A DNA stretch of 64,000 bases from the NCBI GenBank assembly GCA_905612515.1, contig CAJQSI010000016.1, positions 27,695 through 91,694 of the forward strand. Reading direction: 5' to 3'. Each line of letters opens with the position of its first letter. The stretch's first letter is position 1. The position numbers and the translations under genes were made by a program. Of the stretch, positions 39,164 to 49,578 are shown piece after piece. A model generated the notes under the pieces. The model was given only the letters and a program-made list of their open reading frames with translations, did no database searches and was not told the origin of the DNA. This stretch comes from an uncultured Opitutales bacterium (GTDB taxonomy: Bacteria > Verrucomicrobiota > Verrucomicrobiia > Opitutales > Seribacteraceae).

Positions 39164-42100
39164 GTGAATCGTACGCAACTCCTGTTTCTTGTCCATGGTC
39201 TTCTTGGCTTTGCTCTGCATGGCATTGCTGAGGATGTGCTTCACCAGTGGACGGACCTCAAAGGGAGAACCATAACGGCTAGATTCGTCAAGACCGACGA
39301 CAATGCGGTCACGGTCAGGCTTCAGGGAACACAATCAATGATTCGATCGACGGATCTTAGTCCGCAGTCGCAGGCTAAACTTCGTACGATTCTTTTCATC
39401 GGGACACCCGATGACGTCCTCCTGTCCTTGCGTGCTGGACAGGGTGCAAAAAAGGAAGAACGAAACGACTTTTTCGACTGGACAGATAAAAAAGGCCGCG
39501 CCATTCGGGCAAGAATAGTCAAGTCCGTCGGGGACAACCTGACGGTCGAACTGGAAGGAGCCATACACGAGCTACCCCTTGCCCAGTTGAATGCAGAAAG
39601 TCAAAAACTGGCTCAGTCTCTTGCCGAAGAATCCAGCAGACCCGGACCACAGGCGGTGGTCGGAAAAGACGAACCGCAGGAATGGAAGGATGTGAACGGC
39701 AGAGCCATTCGAGCCCGCTTCATAAAGCTCGTGAGTGAAACCCTCACCATCGAGATGAATGGCCAACCCTTCGATCTTCCAATCGCCAGTCTAAGCCCCG
39801 ATTCGCAAGCATTGGCCAGGCAACTCGCCAGCGATGTAAAACCGCCGCCCGACAAGACCCCACAGGAAAAGCCCGTAGACGAGCAAATCGCCAAGGCGAT
39901 GAAAAACGGCCCGCCCGACCAAGCGGAAATCACTCTCGCACTGAACCAAGCCTTGGAATATTTCCGGACTTTGGCCGCCAAGGACGAGGAAGGATTGTTC
40001 TACCCGCCCATACGCCGGCGCAAGGTCATCGGCTACTCCGACAAGAAAGTGATGTACCGCAAAATCGTCGTGCAGATTCCCGTTCACGAATGGACAACGA
40101 TAACCAAAGAAGTCGTTCGTAACGTGAAGGTGGGTGATTCGGGTGCCGTAACCGTGAAAAAAAAGGTGAAAGTGCCGGTTCGGATACGCGGTAAACAAAC
40201 TGGCACGAGGCCCCAAAACCGGCTCGTCCGCGATAAAAATGGCACGATCGAAAGAATCCACAAGGTGGCGAAGTACGGCCCGGGCGGTACGGTTGAATGG
40301 AAGTCGGGGCAATTGGGACAAAACGCCTTGGTTATTTATGCCCTCATCAAGTCGGGTGTAGATCCATTCGACGAACTGATCTCCCGCCCCTTGGAGACCT
40401 TCAGTTACCTCTACAACACCTTTGGTCTTCCAGACTCAACCTGGGACCTTGCTTGGTCCATTTGCGCCTTCGCAAGCTCCGGACAGGAAGAGCATCGCGA
40501 ACTCGCCTCTCAAATGGCCGCCAAGTTGGCGGGTGCGCAGGTGAAGTCAGGACAAGCCGCCGGATTATGGGGCCCCGTGGGGTTGGACACCGAATTGCTC
40601 GGGGCCATTCTTTCGGCGAATGCCGACACTGGCGCCGAATACCTGCGTTTCAAAGAAAAGTTCGATGAGAAAAAGAAGGAGTACGACGAGAACAAGATGA
40701 AGGAAGCCCTCGAACTCATTCGCCGAACGAACAACCTCAAGGGCCGCTACACCATGATGGCGAAAGACAGCAGTGTCTATTTCAGTGTGATTTTGAAAGA
40801 CAAAGGGTTCTCGGAAACAGCCGGCCAAGTTTTCAACCTCATCGCCTTCCCGCTCTATCTCTACAACCAAACCACAGTGGACTTGGAAACCACTGCATTG
40901 GTCCTGCATGCCTTGAGCGTCGCTTCAACGAAGGGCGTCCTACCAGAGGAAACGACAACCCTTCGCCCCAAGGGAAGTCGCCAAACCTTGGGAAAATCTC
41001 GTACCCTTCCCCAAGTCCTCGTGAGCGCGGCGAACGCCATAGCCAAGGGCCAATTCAAGGACGGAAGCTTCCACCAATTGAACTTCCACCAACCCGTCAA
41101 TGATTTCGACAAAAGTCTCCTCATCCGAGGCGTCCCAGCCGATCCCTCCACCTTTCCGAAACTGGAGTCTCCCACCACCATTGCTGACACCGCCCATGGC
41201 TTTGCCGCCCTCCATGCCTTCGCCGCCATCGCCGGCGAACAAGCCGCTTCTCGTTATGCCCGAAACTTCCAAGCCGCAACCGCCCGGGTTGAGAAAGACC
41301 TGCCCACAGCACTATTCGTCGACCGAAAGCAAACCGCATCTTCTTCCACCTTCGGGCCCTACGACCTCGCCTTTAACGTGTTTGCCCAAAAGCCTTCCGA
41401 TGCCTTGGCCAAGCTAACCGCTCCCGTGACCCGCTTCCTCGTCGACGGGCAACGCCCGGACGGTTCTTGGCGGAACACAAACAAGGTCCAGTCTTTGCTC
41501 AGTTCTTCCATGCGGGCAAGAAGCAAAGTCATCCCCGCATACGGGAAAGGATTCGACTGGGCCCAAGCTTTCGCCCTGCCTGCCAGTTGGAACAATTCCT
41601 ACTATCGCATATGGCCAGGAATCGTACCTACTTCCTATGCCATGCTCGCGCTCAGCCAAGCCATGGAATACGCCCCGGAACCAAAAGAGGTCTCCACAAC
41701 CGAGGAATCCTTGCCCCAGGACGAAATTCCACCGACGGAAAAGCAAGATCCTCCCGACCCCAAACCCGCTCCTCAATCCTTTCTCAAGCCAGCCCCGAAC
41801 TCGCCCGACGAGCCTCTGGCTAAGCGGATGTCCGTGGCCAAGGGCGTAGACTTCATCGACCGTGCCTCGCTTCATTGGCAAAGCTCCCGCAAGTGTGTCA
41901 CCTGTCACACAAACTGCGCCTACCTCATGGTAAGGGCACGACTTGAAGCCGATCTCGCACCGTACAATTCCGTCCGCACGTTTTTCGAGCAATATGTCGA
42001 TGGCTGGTCGAAAGAGAAACCAGAGCCGCAAGGCATCGTTGTCACCGCCGCCGCCCTAGCTATAGACGACGCAAGTAAGGGCAAACTCACCCAAGTCACC

Positions 42101-42721
42101 CAAACCGCCTTCGATGAGGCTTGGGACATCCAGCGCGATGACGGCTCTTGGGATTGGCTCAAGTGCGGCTGGGGACCGTTCGAATCTGACGACCACTACG
42201 GAGTTACTCTCGCCGCTATCGCCGCCGCCAAGGCTCCAGACGACTACGCAAAAACCAACAAAGCCACTGCTGGCTTGGCCAAGCTGCGAAGCTGGCTCGA
42301 AAACCATCCGCCCCGCCTGCTACACCAAAAGGCCATGATGCTTTGGCTCGGCAAGGAGTTGCCTGAATGGGTGAAAAACGAGGACTGTCAGCGGTGGCAA
42401 AAAGAGCTGCTTGGCCTAGAGTTACCCGGAGGTGGATGGGCCACCGCTGGTTTGGGTGATTGGAAGCGGAAGGATGGTTCCGAGCAGACTCTCGACAAGG
42501 CGGACGGCTACGGTACGGGCTTCGTCATGTTTGCCCTACGGCAATCCGGCTTGCAGCCGAGCCATCCGGCGATCCGCCGAGGCATCGGTTGGCTGAAAAC
42601 CCACCAGCGTGAAAGTGGCCGGTGGTTTACTCGATCGCCCTACAAGGATGGCAGGCACTACATCAGTCACGCCGGGACGGCCTTTGCCCTGCTTGCGCTG
42701 GCCGAGTGCGGGGAACTGTAA
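39164..42721 (+). CDS. 1185-aa exported protein: three SHD1-like repeats + prenyltransferase/squalene-cyclase-like repeats + CxxCH motif
   Basis: GTG start; WTDLKGRTITARFVK, WTDKKGRAIRARIVK, WKDVNGRAIRARFIK; alpha-alpha-barrel-like repeats; CVTCH at 41894-41908; DGSWDWLKCGWGPFESDDHYGVTLAAIA. Confidence 0.75.
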   Translation: MNRTQLLFLVHGLLGFALHGIAEDVLHQWTDLKGRTITARFVKTDDNAVTVRLQGTQSMIRSTDLSPQSQAKLRTILFIGTPDDVLLSLRAGQGAKKEERNDFFDWTDKKGRAIRARIVKSVGDNLTVELEGAIHELPLAQLNAESQKLAQSLAEESSRPGPQAVVGKDEPQEWKDVNGRAIRARFIKLVSETLTIEMNGQPFDLPIASLSPDSQALARQLASDVKPPPDKTPQEKPVDEQIAKAMKNGPPDQAEITLALNQALEYFRTLAAKDEEGLFYPPIRRRKVIGYSDKKVMYRKIVVQIPVHEWTTITKEVVRNVKVGDSGAVTVKKKVKVPVRIRGKQTGTRPQNRLVRDKNGTIERIHKVAKYGPGGTVEWKSGQLGQNALVIYALIKSGVDPFDELISRPLETFSYLYNTFGLPDSTWDLAWSICAFASSGQEEHRELASQMAAKLAGAQVKSGQAAGLWGPVGLDTELLGAILSANADTGAEYLRFKEKFDEKKKEYDENKMKEALELIRRTNNLKGRYTMMAKDSSVYFSVILKDKGFSETAGQVFNLIAFPLYLYNQTTVDLETTALVLHALSVASTKGVLPEETTTLRPKGSRQTLGKSRTLPQVLVSAANAIAKGQFKDGSFHQLNFHQPVNDFDKSLLIRGVPADPSTFPKLESPTTIADTAHGFAALHAFAAIAGEQAASRYARNFQAATARVEKDLPTALFVDRKQTASSSTFGPYDLAFNVFAQKPSDALAKLTAPVTRFLVDGQRPDGSWRNTNKVQSLLSSSMRARSKVIPAYGKGFDWAQAFALPASWNNSYYRIWPGIVPTSYAMLALSQAMEYAPEPKEVSTTEESLPQDEIPPTEKQDPPDPKPAPQSFLKPAPNSPDEPLAKRMSVAKGVDFIDRASLHWQSSRKCVTCHTNCAYLMVRARLEADLAPYNSVRTFFEQYVDGWSKEKPEPQGIVVTAAALAIDDASKGKLTQVTQTAFDEAWDIQRDDGSWDWLKCGWGPFESDDHYGVTLAAIAAAKAPDDYAKTNKATAGLAKLRSWLENHPPRLLHQKAMMLWLGKELPEWVKNEDCQRWQKELLGLELPGGGWATAGLGDWKRKDGSEQTLDKADGYGTGFVMFALRQSGLQPSHPAIRRGIGWLKTHQRESGRWFTRSPYKDGRHYISHAGTAFALLALAECGEL

Positions 42722-42781
42722 AAAATTGAACGGGCACAACCTCATTTAAATGGCCTCTGCTGGAAAACTCTTGTCGGGCGT

Positions 42782-42904
42782 GCGGTTGAAAAATTCAAGG
42801 TGATACGTATGTCGCACCTCGGCGATGCCTCATGTGCCTAAACCGCCATCTTCAAAGGAAAACTCATCTTGAAGGGGAAAAGCATTTGTTGTGTATCGGC
42901 AAAT
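42782..42904 (+). pseudogene. C-terminal relic of a PQQ-like beta-propeller gene
   Basis: AVEKFKVIRMSHLGDASCA*TAIFKGKLILKGKSICCVS aligns ungapped with AAEKFELLAESNLGDASHASAAVSEGKLILKGKNTCGVS (38960-39082). Confidence 0.7.
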
Positions 42905-42953
42905 GGCAGTTGCCAACGAATTTAAACAGATGACACACTCTTAAACTTCCTCC

Positions 42954-45374
42954 ATGCCCGCATCTATATTTTATTCATTCCTTATTTGTCTGCCGCTCCT
43001 GTTGAACGGAAAGACGCACTGGTCGCTGATTCCACCGGAACGGCCTTCATCTGGAAAGAGCATTGATGATTTCATAACGAAAAAACTTTCGGAAAAAGGA
43101 TTGAAGAAGTCGAAAGAGGTGCCCAAACGCATACTGATTCGGCGGGTGTACCTAGACATGTTGGGCTTGGTGCCCACTCCCGGGGAAGTGGCCGCCTTCG
43201 TCTTGGACAAGAGAGAGCACGCATATGAGAGGGTAATAGAAAAGGTCCTCAAGAACCCGAGCTACGGGGAGCGTTGGGCACGGCACTGGCTCGACGTGGT
43301 GCGTTATGCCGACAGCGCAGGCTTCGAGACCAACCACGAGCGACCCAATGCCTATCATTACCGCGACTACGTCATTCGTGCCTTCAACGAGGACAAGCCC
43401 TACGACCAGTTCGTTTTTGAGCAGATTGCCGGGGACACGGTGGGCCAGGACGCCGCCACCGGATTCATCGTGGCTGGCCCCAAGGATATCGTAGGCGGAA
43501 AAGATCCTCTACTCAAGAAGCAGCAACGGGCCAACGAATTGGCCGATATGGTGGGCGTCACTGGTTCCGCCTTCCTTGGACTCACAGTTGGTTGCGCCCG
43601 CTGCCACGACCACAAGTTCGACCCCATTTCTCAAGTCGACTTCTATTCCATGCAGGCGATCTTCGAGGGTGTGCAGCACGGGGATCGCAACATACCTTTG
43701 ACGGCAAAACAAAAGCAGCGTCTCGACGAGATGACAACAGAAGAGAACGACCTTCGGGCGAGACTGAAGAAGTTCATTCCTGTGGTTGACGGCAAGAGAC
43801 TGGGGGTGCCCGTGAACTTTAAGCGAAACCTAGAGAACTTTGACCCCGTGGAAGTGCGATTCGTACGCTTCACCACAGAGGTCACCAACAACAACAGCGA
43901 ACCCTGCATCGACGAGCTGGAATTATGGACGCCGGGCAAGGATCCCAAGAACGCCGCCCTCGGCGCCAAATTAACTTCATCGGGAGACTACGCCAATAAC
44001 CCCAAGCACAAGCTCGCGCACCTCAACGACGGCAAGTACGGCAACGAACGAAGCTGGATTTCCGACCAAAAGGGCAAAGGATGGGCCCAACTGGAATTAC
44101 CCGAATCCACCACCATCGAACGTATTGAATGGGGACGCGATAGGACCGGTCGCTACAAGGATCGCCTTCCCACGAAGTATCGCATTGAGGTAGCCACGGA
44201 GCCAAACAAATGGAAAGTCGTGGCGGGTTCGCAAAATCGCAAGCCATTCGACAAAGGCGAAACCGAGGACCCCGTCTACGATTTCGCCAACCATCAGGAA
44301 GCCGAAGCCGAGCAGGGTCGGGCCTGGCAGGCGAAGCTTAAGGAACTCCAGACGAAACGGGCTGATCTGCAAAAGATGAACAAGGCCTATACCGGCACCT
44401 TTAATCAACCGGCCCCCACCCGGGTCATGTATCGCGGGAACCCGCTCGCCCCCCGTGACGTCGTCGCCCCTGAGGGACTGAGCGCCCTGAAGCCTTTGCT
44501 TAAACCCTTGGACTTGAAACCGGACGCCCCGGAACGCGAACGACGCATCGCCTTTGCCAGGTGGTTGACCCATCCGAAGAACCCCTTGACTGCCCGCGTC
44601 ATGGTAAATCGCATCTGGCACTATCATTTCGGCCGGGGCCTCGTCGCCACACCGTCCGATTTCGGTGACATGGGCTTTCGACCAACACATCCCGAATTGC
44701 TGGACTGGTTGGCTCTGGAATTCATGAAAAACGGTTGGTCGGTTAAGCATATGCACCGCCTGATCCTTCATTCCAAAACCTACCGGCAGGCTTCCCTTCC
44801 CCGCAAGGATGGTTTGGCCAAGGATGCGGGGAGCGAGTTGCTTTGGCGCTTCCCGCCCCGCCGCCTCGAGGCTGAGGCCATCCGCGACAACGCCCTATTG
44901 CTGGCAGGAGGCCTCGACCGGAAAATGTACGGGCCCGGCTTTCTGCTTTTCGTACCCAACTCCAATTATGCGCGCAACTGGGTAGCCAAGGACGACTTCA
45001 AACCCGAAGACATGCGCCGCATGATCTACACCATGCGAATCCGTATGGAGCAGGACTCTATCTTCGGAGCTTTCGACTGCCCCGACGGAGGACAGGCCGC
45101 CCCCAACCGGAGCCGCTCAACTACGCCCATCCAAGCCCTCAACCTCTACAATAGCGGATTCATGGCTGATCTATCCAAACGTTTCGCCAAGCGTATTGCC
45201 GAGGTAGCCGGAGAGGACCCCGGGAAACAAATTGGCCGAGCCTATGCCTGGACCTTCGGACGCTCTCCTCAGGGAGAAGAAACCAAGGAAACCTTGGCCT
45301 ACCTGGAGGAGCATGGCCTTCCCGCTCTTTGTCGCGTACTCCTTAACGCCAACGAATTCCTTTTCCTGCAATGA
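42954..45374 (+). CDS. DUF1549/DUF1553 family protein
   Basis: [114 protein letters not shown]. Confidence 0.93.
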   Translation: MPASIFYSFLICLPLLLNGKTHWSLIPPERPSSGKSIDDFITKKLSEKGLKKSKEVPKRILIRRVYLDMLGLVPTPGEVAAFVLDKREHAYERVIEKVLKNPSYGERWARHWLDVVRYADSAGFETNHERPNAYHYRDYVIRAFNEDKPYDQFVFEQIAGDTVGQDAATGFIVAGPKDIVGGKDPLLKKQQRANELADMVGVTGSAFLGLTVGCARCHDHKFDPISQVDFYSMQAIFEGVQHGDRNIPLTAKQKQRLDEMTTEENDLRARLKKFIPVVDGKRLGVPVNFKRNLENFDPVEVRFVRFTTEVTNNNSEPCIDELELWTPGKDPKNAALGAKLTSSGDYANNPKHKLAHLNDGKYGNERSWISDQKGKGWAQLELPESTTIERIEWGRDRTGRYKDRLPTKYRIEVATEPNKWKVVAGSQNRKPFDKGETEDPVYDFANHQEAEAEQGRAWQAKLKELQTKRADLQKMNKAYTGTFNQPAPTRVMYRGNPLAPRDVVAPEGLSALKPLLKPLDLKPDAPERERRIAFARWLTHPKNPLTARVMVNRIWHYHFGRGLVATPSDFGDMGFRPTHPELLDWLALEFMKNGWSVKHMHRLILHSKTYRQASLPRKDGLAKDAGSELLWRFPPRRLEAEAIRDNALLLAGGLDRKMYGPGFLLFVPNSNYARNWVAKDDFKPEDMRRMIYTMRIRMEQDSIFGAFDCPDGGQAAPNRSRSTTPIQALNLYNSGFMADLSKRFAKRIAEVAGEDPGKQIGRAYAWTFGRSPQGEETKETLAYLEEHGLPALCRVLLNANEFLFLQ

Positions 45375-46849
45375 TGTTGCCCCAACCCGAAAACCTGTCC
45401 CCCGCCGGGAGCTCGCTCCTCAACCGGCGCGATTTCCTGCGTCGTTCGGGAACCGCCTTCGGGGGCATGGCCTTGGCCGGTTTGCTTGCCGATGATCATT
45501 TATTGGGAAGCCCGATTCGGCCTGAGATCCATCCTGACCGCCCCTTTTCCGCCCGCAAGACCCATTTCCCCGCCCGGGCCAAACAGGTACTCGTCATCTA
45601 CTGCACGGGAGCCGTCAGTCACGTCGATACTTGGGAACACAAACCCGAACTCTTCCGGCGCCACGACACTCCGATGCCTGGGGCTATAAACACTTTTCAG
45701 GGCGAGAACGGCAACCTCATCAAGCCCATCCGGGACTTCAAAGCGAGAGGAACCTGCGGCAAGATGACAAGCGATCTTCTCCCCGAGTTAGGATCGCTTG
45801 CCGACGACATCGCCTTCATCCACTCCCTGACCAGCAAGACCAACACCCATGGTCCCGGCGAGACATTCATGTCCACCGGGTTCATCCTGGAGGGTTTCCC
45901 TTCCATGGGAGCCTGGAGCACCTACGCCCTCGGGACAGAGAACGAGGACCTGCCCGCATTTGTCTCAATACCGGACCCACGCGGAAACCCACAGGCCTCT
46001 ATAAACAATTGGTCCAACGCCTTCCTGCCCGCCCAGTTTCAAGGCACACCTTTCAGCGCCTCAAAAAAAATCCGGCATCTCTTTCCCCCGGATAAGTTTG
46101 CAGGTAAAACCGATTCCGATGGCCGTGACCTTCTCAAGCGTATCAACGAACGCCACCTGCAAAAGTATCCTGGAGACTCTGAGTTGGCCGCACGCATAGC
46201 AGGCTACGAGCTCGCCGCACGAATGCAAATGTCCATACCTGAGGTGACCGATCTCTCCAAGGAACCCGCTTCGATCCTCAAGGAATATGGGGCCGACGAC
46301 ACCAAGAACAAAGATCGGGCCGGTTTCGCACGTAATTGCATCCTCGCCCGGCGACTCCTGGAAAAAGGGGTCCGTTTCGTTCAGCTCTTCAACGGTTCCT
46401 ATGCCATGGGGGAAGGCGTGGGCAACTGGGACGGGCATAAATCGATCGAGGCCCAATACCCCGGACACGCCCATATTCTCGACCAGCCCGCCGCTGCCCT
46501 CATTCGTGACCTCAAGACTCGCGGCATGTTGGACGATGTTCTAGTTGTCTGGTGTACCGAGTTCGGGCGCATGCCCACCTTCCAGAAAGGAGCCAGCGGT
46601 CGGGATCACAACCCTGCAGGCTTCACCGGTTGGCTCGCCGGAGCTGGGGTCAACGCACCTTATTCCCACGGTGCCACCGACGCCTTCGGTTGGAAGGCCG
46701 AACAGGATATTGCCACCGTGCACGATTTCCATGCCACCATCCTCCACCTCCTCGGCCTCGACCACGAAAGGCTCTCCTATTACCACAACGGCATCAACCG
46801 TCGATTGACCGACGTGCACGGGCACGTCATCAAGGAAATTCTCGCTTGA
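45371..46849 (+). CDS. DUF1501 family protein
   Basis: ATG overlaps upstream [77 protein letters not shown]. Confidence 0.93.
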   Translation: MMLPQPENLSPAGSSLLNRRDFLRRSGTAFGGMALAGLLADDHLLGSPIRPEIHPDRPFSARKTHFPARAKQVLVIYCTGAVSHVDTWEHKPELFRRHDTPMPGAINTFQGENGNLIKPIRDFKARGTCGKMTSDLLPELGSLADDIAFIHSLTSKTNTHGPGETFMSTGFILEGFPSMGAWSTYALGTENEDLPAFVSIPDPRGNPQASINNWSNAFLPAQFQGTPFSASKKIRHLFPPDKFAGKTDSDGRDLLKRINERHLQKYPGDSELAARIAGYELAARMQMSIPEVTDLSKEPASILKEYGADDTKNKDRAGFARNCILARRLLEKGVRFVQLFNGSYAMGEGVGNWDGHKSIEAQYPGHAHILDQPAAALIRDLKTRGMLDDVLVVWCTEFGRMPTFQKGASGRDHNPAGFTGWLAGAGVNAPYSHGATDAFGWKAEQDIATVHDFHATILHLLGLDHERLSYYHNGINRRLTDVHGHVIKEILA

Positions 46850-46863
46850 AGACCCACCTCCTC

Positions 46864-47697
46864 ATGAAAACAATTACTTCTCTCTTTCTGCTGCTTGCCA
46901 GCCTCACTCATCTCTCTGCAAAGTCCGATACTTGGCCCGTGTATGCCTTCCAGAACGGGGTGCACTTCAAGACTACCGAGGAACGCGTCAAGGTATTGAA
47001 GGAACTGGGCTACGACGGGATCGGTTCGGCCAAGCTGTCCCAAAGCGACCTTCCCCTTCCCCAACGCCTCAAGCTCTACGACGAGGTCGAGCTCAAGCTC
47101 TTCAGCTTCTACGTCGGCGGAAAACTGGGTTCAAAAGGGCACACTTACGGCAAGGAAATTAGCCAAGCGATCAAGGACCTCAAGGGGCGCGAAACCATCC
47201 TCGAGCTGTTCGTCCAAGGCAGCAAGAAGAGCAACACCGACGAACAGGCGGTGGCCTTCGTACGCGAGATCGCCGACCAGGCGAACGAGTCGGGCCTGCG
47301 CATCGTCCTCTATCCCCATGCTGGATTTTACGTCGATACCCTGAGTGCCGCCGTGCGCGTTGCTCGCAAATGCAAACGGGAAAACGTGGGCGTGATGTTC
47401 AACCTGTGTCACTACTTGAAAGTCGAGCCGAAGACCGACCTCAAGGCCGCCCTCACCGAGGCCAAGCCTCTCCTTTGGCAGATCAGTACTTGCGGGGCAG
47501 AAAAGGGAGGAAACAGTTGGGGGCAGCTCATTCAGACTTTGGACCGGGGCAGCTACGATCAAGCCGTCCTTTTCCAAATGCTTCGCGAGCTCGGCTTCAA
47601 GGGCAACGTCGGATTCCAGTGCTACGCCATAGGTGGTGATTCACGCGAAAACCTCAAGCGGTCAATCGGAGCATGGAACAAGCTGCATTCGAAATAA
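46864..47697 (+). CDS. exported sugar phosphate isomerase/epimerase-like TIM-barrel protein
   Basis: Signal-like MKTITSLFLLLASLTHLSA; VKVLKELGYDGIGS, LRIVLYPHAGFYVDT, GVMFNLCHYLK; long upstream extension to 46552 rejected. Confidence 0.8.
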   Translation: MKTITSLFLLLASLTHLSAKSDTWPVYAFQNGVHFKTTEERVKVLKELGYDGIGSAKLSQSDLPLPQRLKLYDEVELKLFSFYVGGKLGSKGHTYGKEISQAIKDLKGRETILELFVQGSKKSNTDEQAVAFVREIADQANESGLRIVLYPHAGFYVDTLSAAVRVARKCKRENVGVMFNLCHYLKVEPKTDLKAALTEAKPLLWQISTCGAEKGGNSWGQLIQTLDRGSYDQAVLFQMLRELGFKGNVGFQCYAIGGDSRENLKRSIGAWNKLHSK

Positions 47698-47704
47698 TCG
47701 TTCC

Positions 47705-48127
47705 ATGAAAATCTACTTTGCGGGAGCGATCCGCGGCGGGCGGCAGGACGTCTCGAACTACCACGCCATGATCGCCCATCTGCAGGCCCATGCCGAGGTG
47801 CTGACTGAGCATGTCGGCAACAAGGCCCTCAGCGACGGAGGCGAACAAGATCTCACAGACAAGGAAATCCATGCCCGAGACATCTCGTGGCTGGAAAAAT
47901 GCGATGCCGTGGTCGCGGAAGTCACCACACCCTCCCTCGGTGTTGGCTACGAACTGGGGATCGGGGAAAAACTGGGCAAGCCGGTCCTTTGCCTCTTCGA
48001 CGCCGGCAATCGCGACTACCGCCTCTCCGCCATGCTCTCGGGCAACCCAAGGGTGACCGTGGTCCGCTACCAGGAGTTGAAAGATGCCATGGAGGCTATT
48101 GATTTATTTATTGAACAAAACAGGTGA
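47705..48127 (+). CDS. nucleoside 2-deoxyribosyltransferase family, DNPH1/Rcl-like
   Basis: MKIYFAGAIRGGRQD; VLTEHVG; DLTDKEIHARDISWLEKCDAVVAEVTTPSLGVGYELGIGEKLGKPVLCLF. Confidence 0.88.
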   Translation: MKIYFAGAIRGGRQDVSNYHAMIAHLQAHAEVLTEHVGNKALSDGGEQDLTDKEIHARDISWLEKCDAVVAEVTTPSLGVGYELGIGEKLGKPVLCLFDAGNRDYRLSAMLSGNPRVTVVRYQELKDAMEAIDLFIEQNR

Positions 48128-48152
48128 TTCAATTCATTGCTCAGCAAACCCT

Positions 48153-49445
48153 ATGAGACAAGCATTAGCAACCGCCACCCGACTCCTTTTATTAGCCGAT
48201 GTTTTTCTTTCCCTTGAGGGGTGGGCGCACGATGAGCAAAATTCCGGCATCCACTTCAAGCATTCCGTAACGACCGAGAAAAAACCTTGGACATCCAAGA
48301 AGTTTCTCAACGATCCTGCAGACTTTCAATTCGCCATCGTTTCCGACCGTACGGGCAGGCCGAGGGAGGGGATCTTCCCGAAAGCGGTCGACAAGCTCAA
48401 CGAGCTGCGCCCGGAGTTCGTGATCACGGTCGGCGACATGATCAAGGGAGGAGCGGGCAACCGGGACGTGGCCAAATTGAAAGGCCAGTGGAAGGAATTC
48501 AATTCCTTCATCAAGGGATTCGATATGCCTTTCTTCTATCTGCCGGGCAACCATGACCTGGGCAACGAGGTTGCGGATCAAATCTGGGACGAACTGTATG
48601 GCGTGCGCTACTATTCCTTTATTTACAAGAACGTGCTTTTCCTTTGCTTGAACACTCAAGGCGGGCCGGGTTCCAAGCCGGCCCTTTTGCAGGACGAGCA
48701 AATCAATTGGGCCCTCGCCGAGCTCAATAAGAACGCGAAGGTCCGCTGGACGCTCGTCTTCATGCACCAACCGCTCTGGTTGATGGAGGAGGGAATACTC
48801 ATCCACAAGCAAGGGAAAAAAGAACTCCGCAAGACCAATACCGGCTGGCCCAAAATTGCGAAGGCATTGAAGGGGCGCAAGCACTCGGTGTTCGCCGGGC
48901 ATGTTCATCACTACGGAAAGTATCTGAGGAACGGAACCAGTTTCTACACCCTCGGAACGACGGGCGGAGGAAGCAAGCTCAGGGGGTTGGCTTTCGGCGA
49001 ATTCGATCACGGAACCTGGGTCACCATGACCGATCAAGGCCCGCGTATGGCCAACCTCTTGGTCGAAGGAATACTCCCCGACGACGTCACCACCGAAAGC
49101 CACCAAGTGTTCTGGCGTAGCCTCCTCTTCAAGGAATACTTTGAAAAAGGGACTTCTCTCAACGGAAAGACTCTCACCCTGCCCCTCCGCAACTCCTTTG
49201 CGTTCGATATAAAGGGGAAACTGTCCTGGAATCTAGCTCCTAATTCGAATTGGACAATCAATCCTGCTCAAACGGAAATCGTTCTCCAAACCGAGGAAGA
49301 AAAAACGCTTCGCTTCACGATCCACCGGGCGAAACCGGACAAGAAGCTGAGGAAGGCTCCACTCCCCAAGCTCGACATCCGCTTCAACGCCGAAGGCAAG
49401 AAACTCGATCTCGGTATGCTTTTGGAGATTGCCTTGGAAAGATAG
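48153..49445 (+). CDS. exported calcineurin-like metallophosphoesterase
   Basis: AIVSDRTGRPREG, VTVGDMIKGG, YLPGNHDLGN, VFAGHVHHYGKY. Confidence 0.88.
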   Translation: MRQALATATRLLLLADVFLSLEGWAHDEQNSGIHFKHSVTTEKKPWTSKKFLNDPADFQFAIVSDRTGRPREGIFPKAVDKLNELRPEFVITVGDMIKGGAGNRDVAKLKGQWKEFNSFIKGFDMPFFYLPGNHDLGNEVADQIWDELYGVRYYSFIYKNVLFLCLNTQGGPGSKPALLQDEQINWALAELNKNAKVRWTLVFMHQPLWLMEEGILIHKQGKKELRKTNTGWPKIAKALKGRKHSVFAGHVHHYGKYLRNGTSFYTLGTTGGGSKLRGLAFGEFDHGTWVTMTDQGPRMANLLVEGILPDDVTTESHQVFWRSLLFKEYFEKGTSLNGKTLTLPLRNSFAFDIKGKLSWNLAPNSNWTINPAQTEIVLQTEEEKTLRFTIHRAKPDKKLRKAPLPKLDIRFNAEGKKLDLGMLLEIALER

Positions 49446-49484
49446 AAGGGAAATTGTTTCATAGAAAAAGTAAACTTAAATAAA

Positions 49485-49571
49485 ATGAAGAAAGTACCCA
49501 TTATCGACGGCAACGGCTCGGAACCCCTGAATCGTTCCAACAGCACCTCAAACAAACTGAACAAAAACTAA
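49485..49571 (+). pseudogene. 5' relic of a DJ-1/PfpI-like gene
   Basis: MKKVPIIDGNGSEPLN... vs MKKVLIIVGDASETLD at 51015; 36 of first 48 nt identical. Confidence 0.5.
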
Positions 49572-49578
49572 TCTGGTA

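Noticed and set aside
46552-46863. 104-aa N-terminal extension of the isomerase ORF
   Set aside because: Arg/His-rich out-of-frame reading of DUF1501; a true signal peptide begins at 46864
48192-49106. 304-aa (-) strand ORF
   Set aside because: Shadow of the metallophosphoesterase gene
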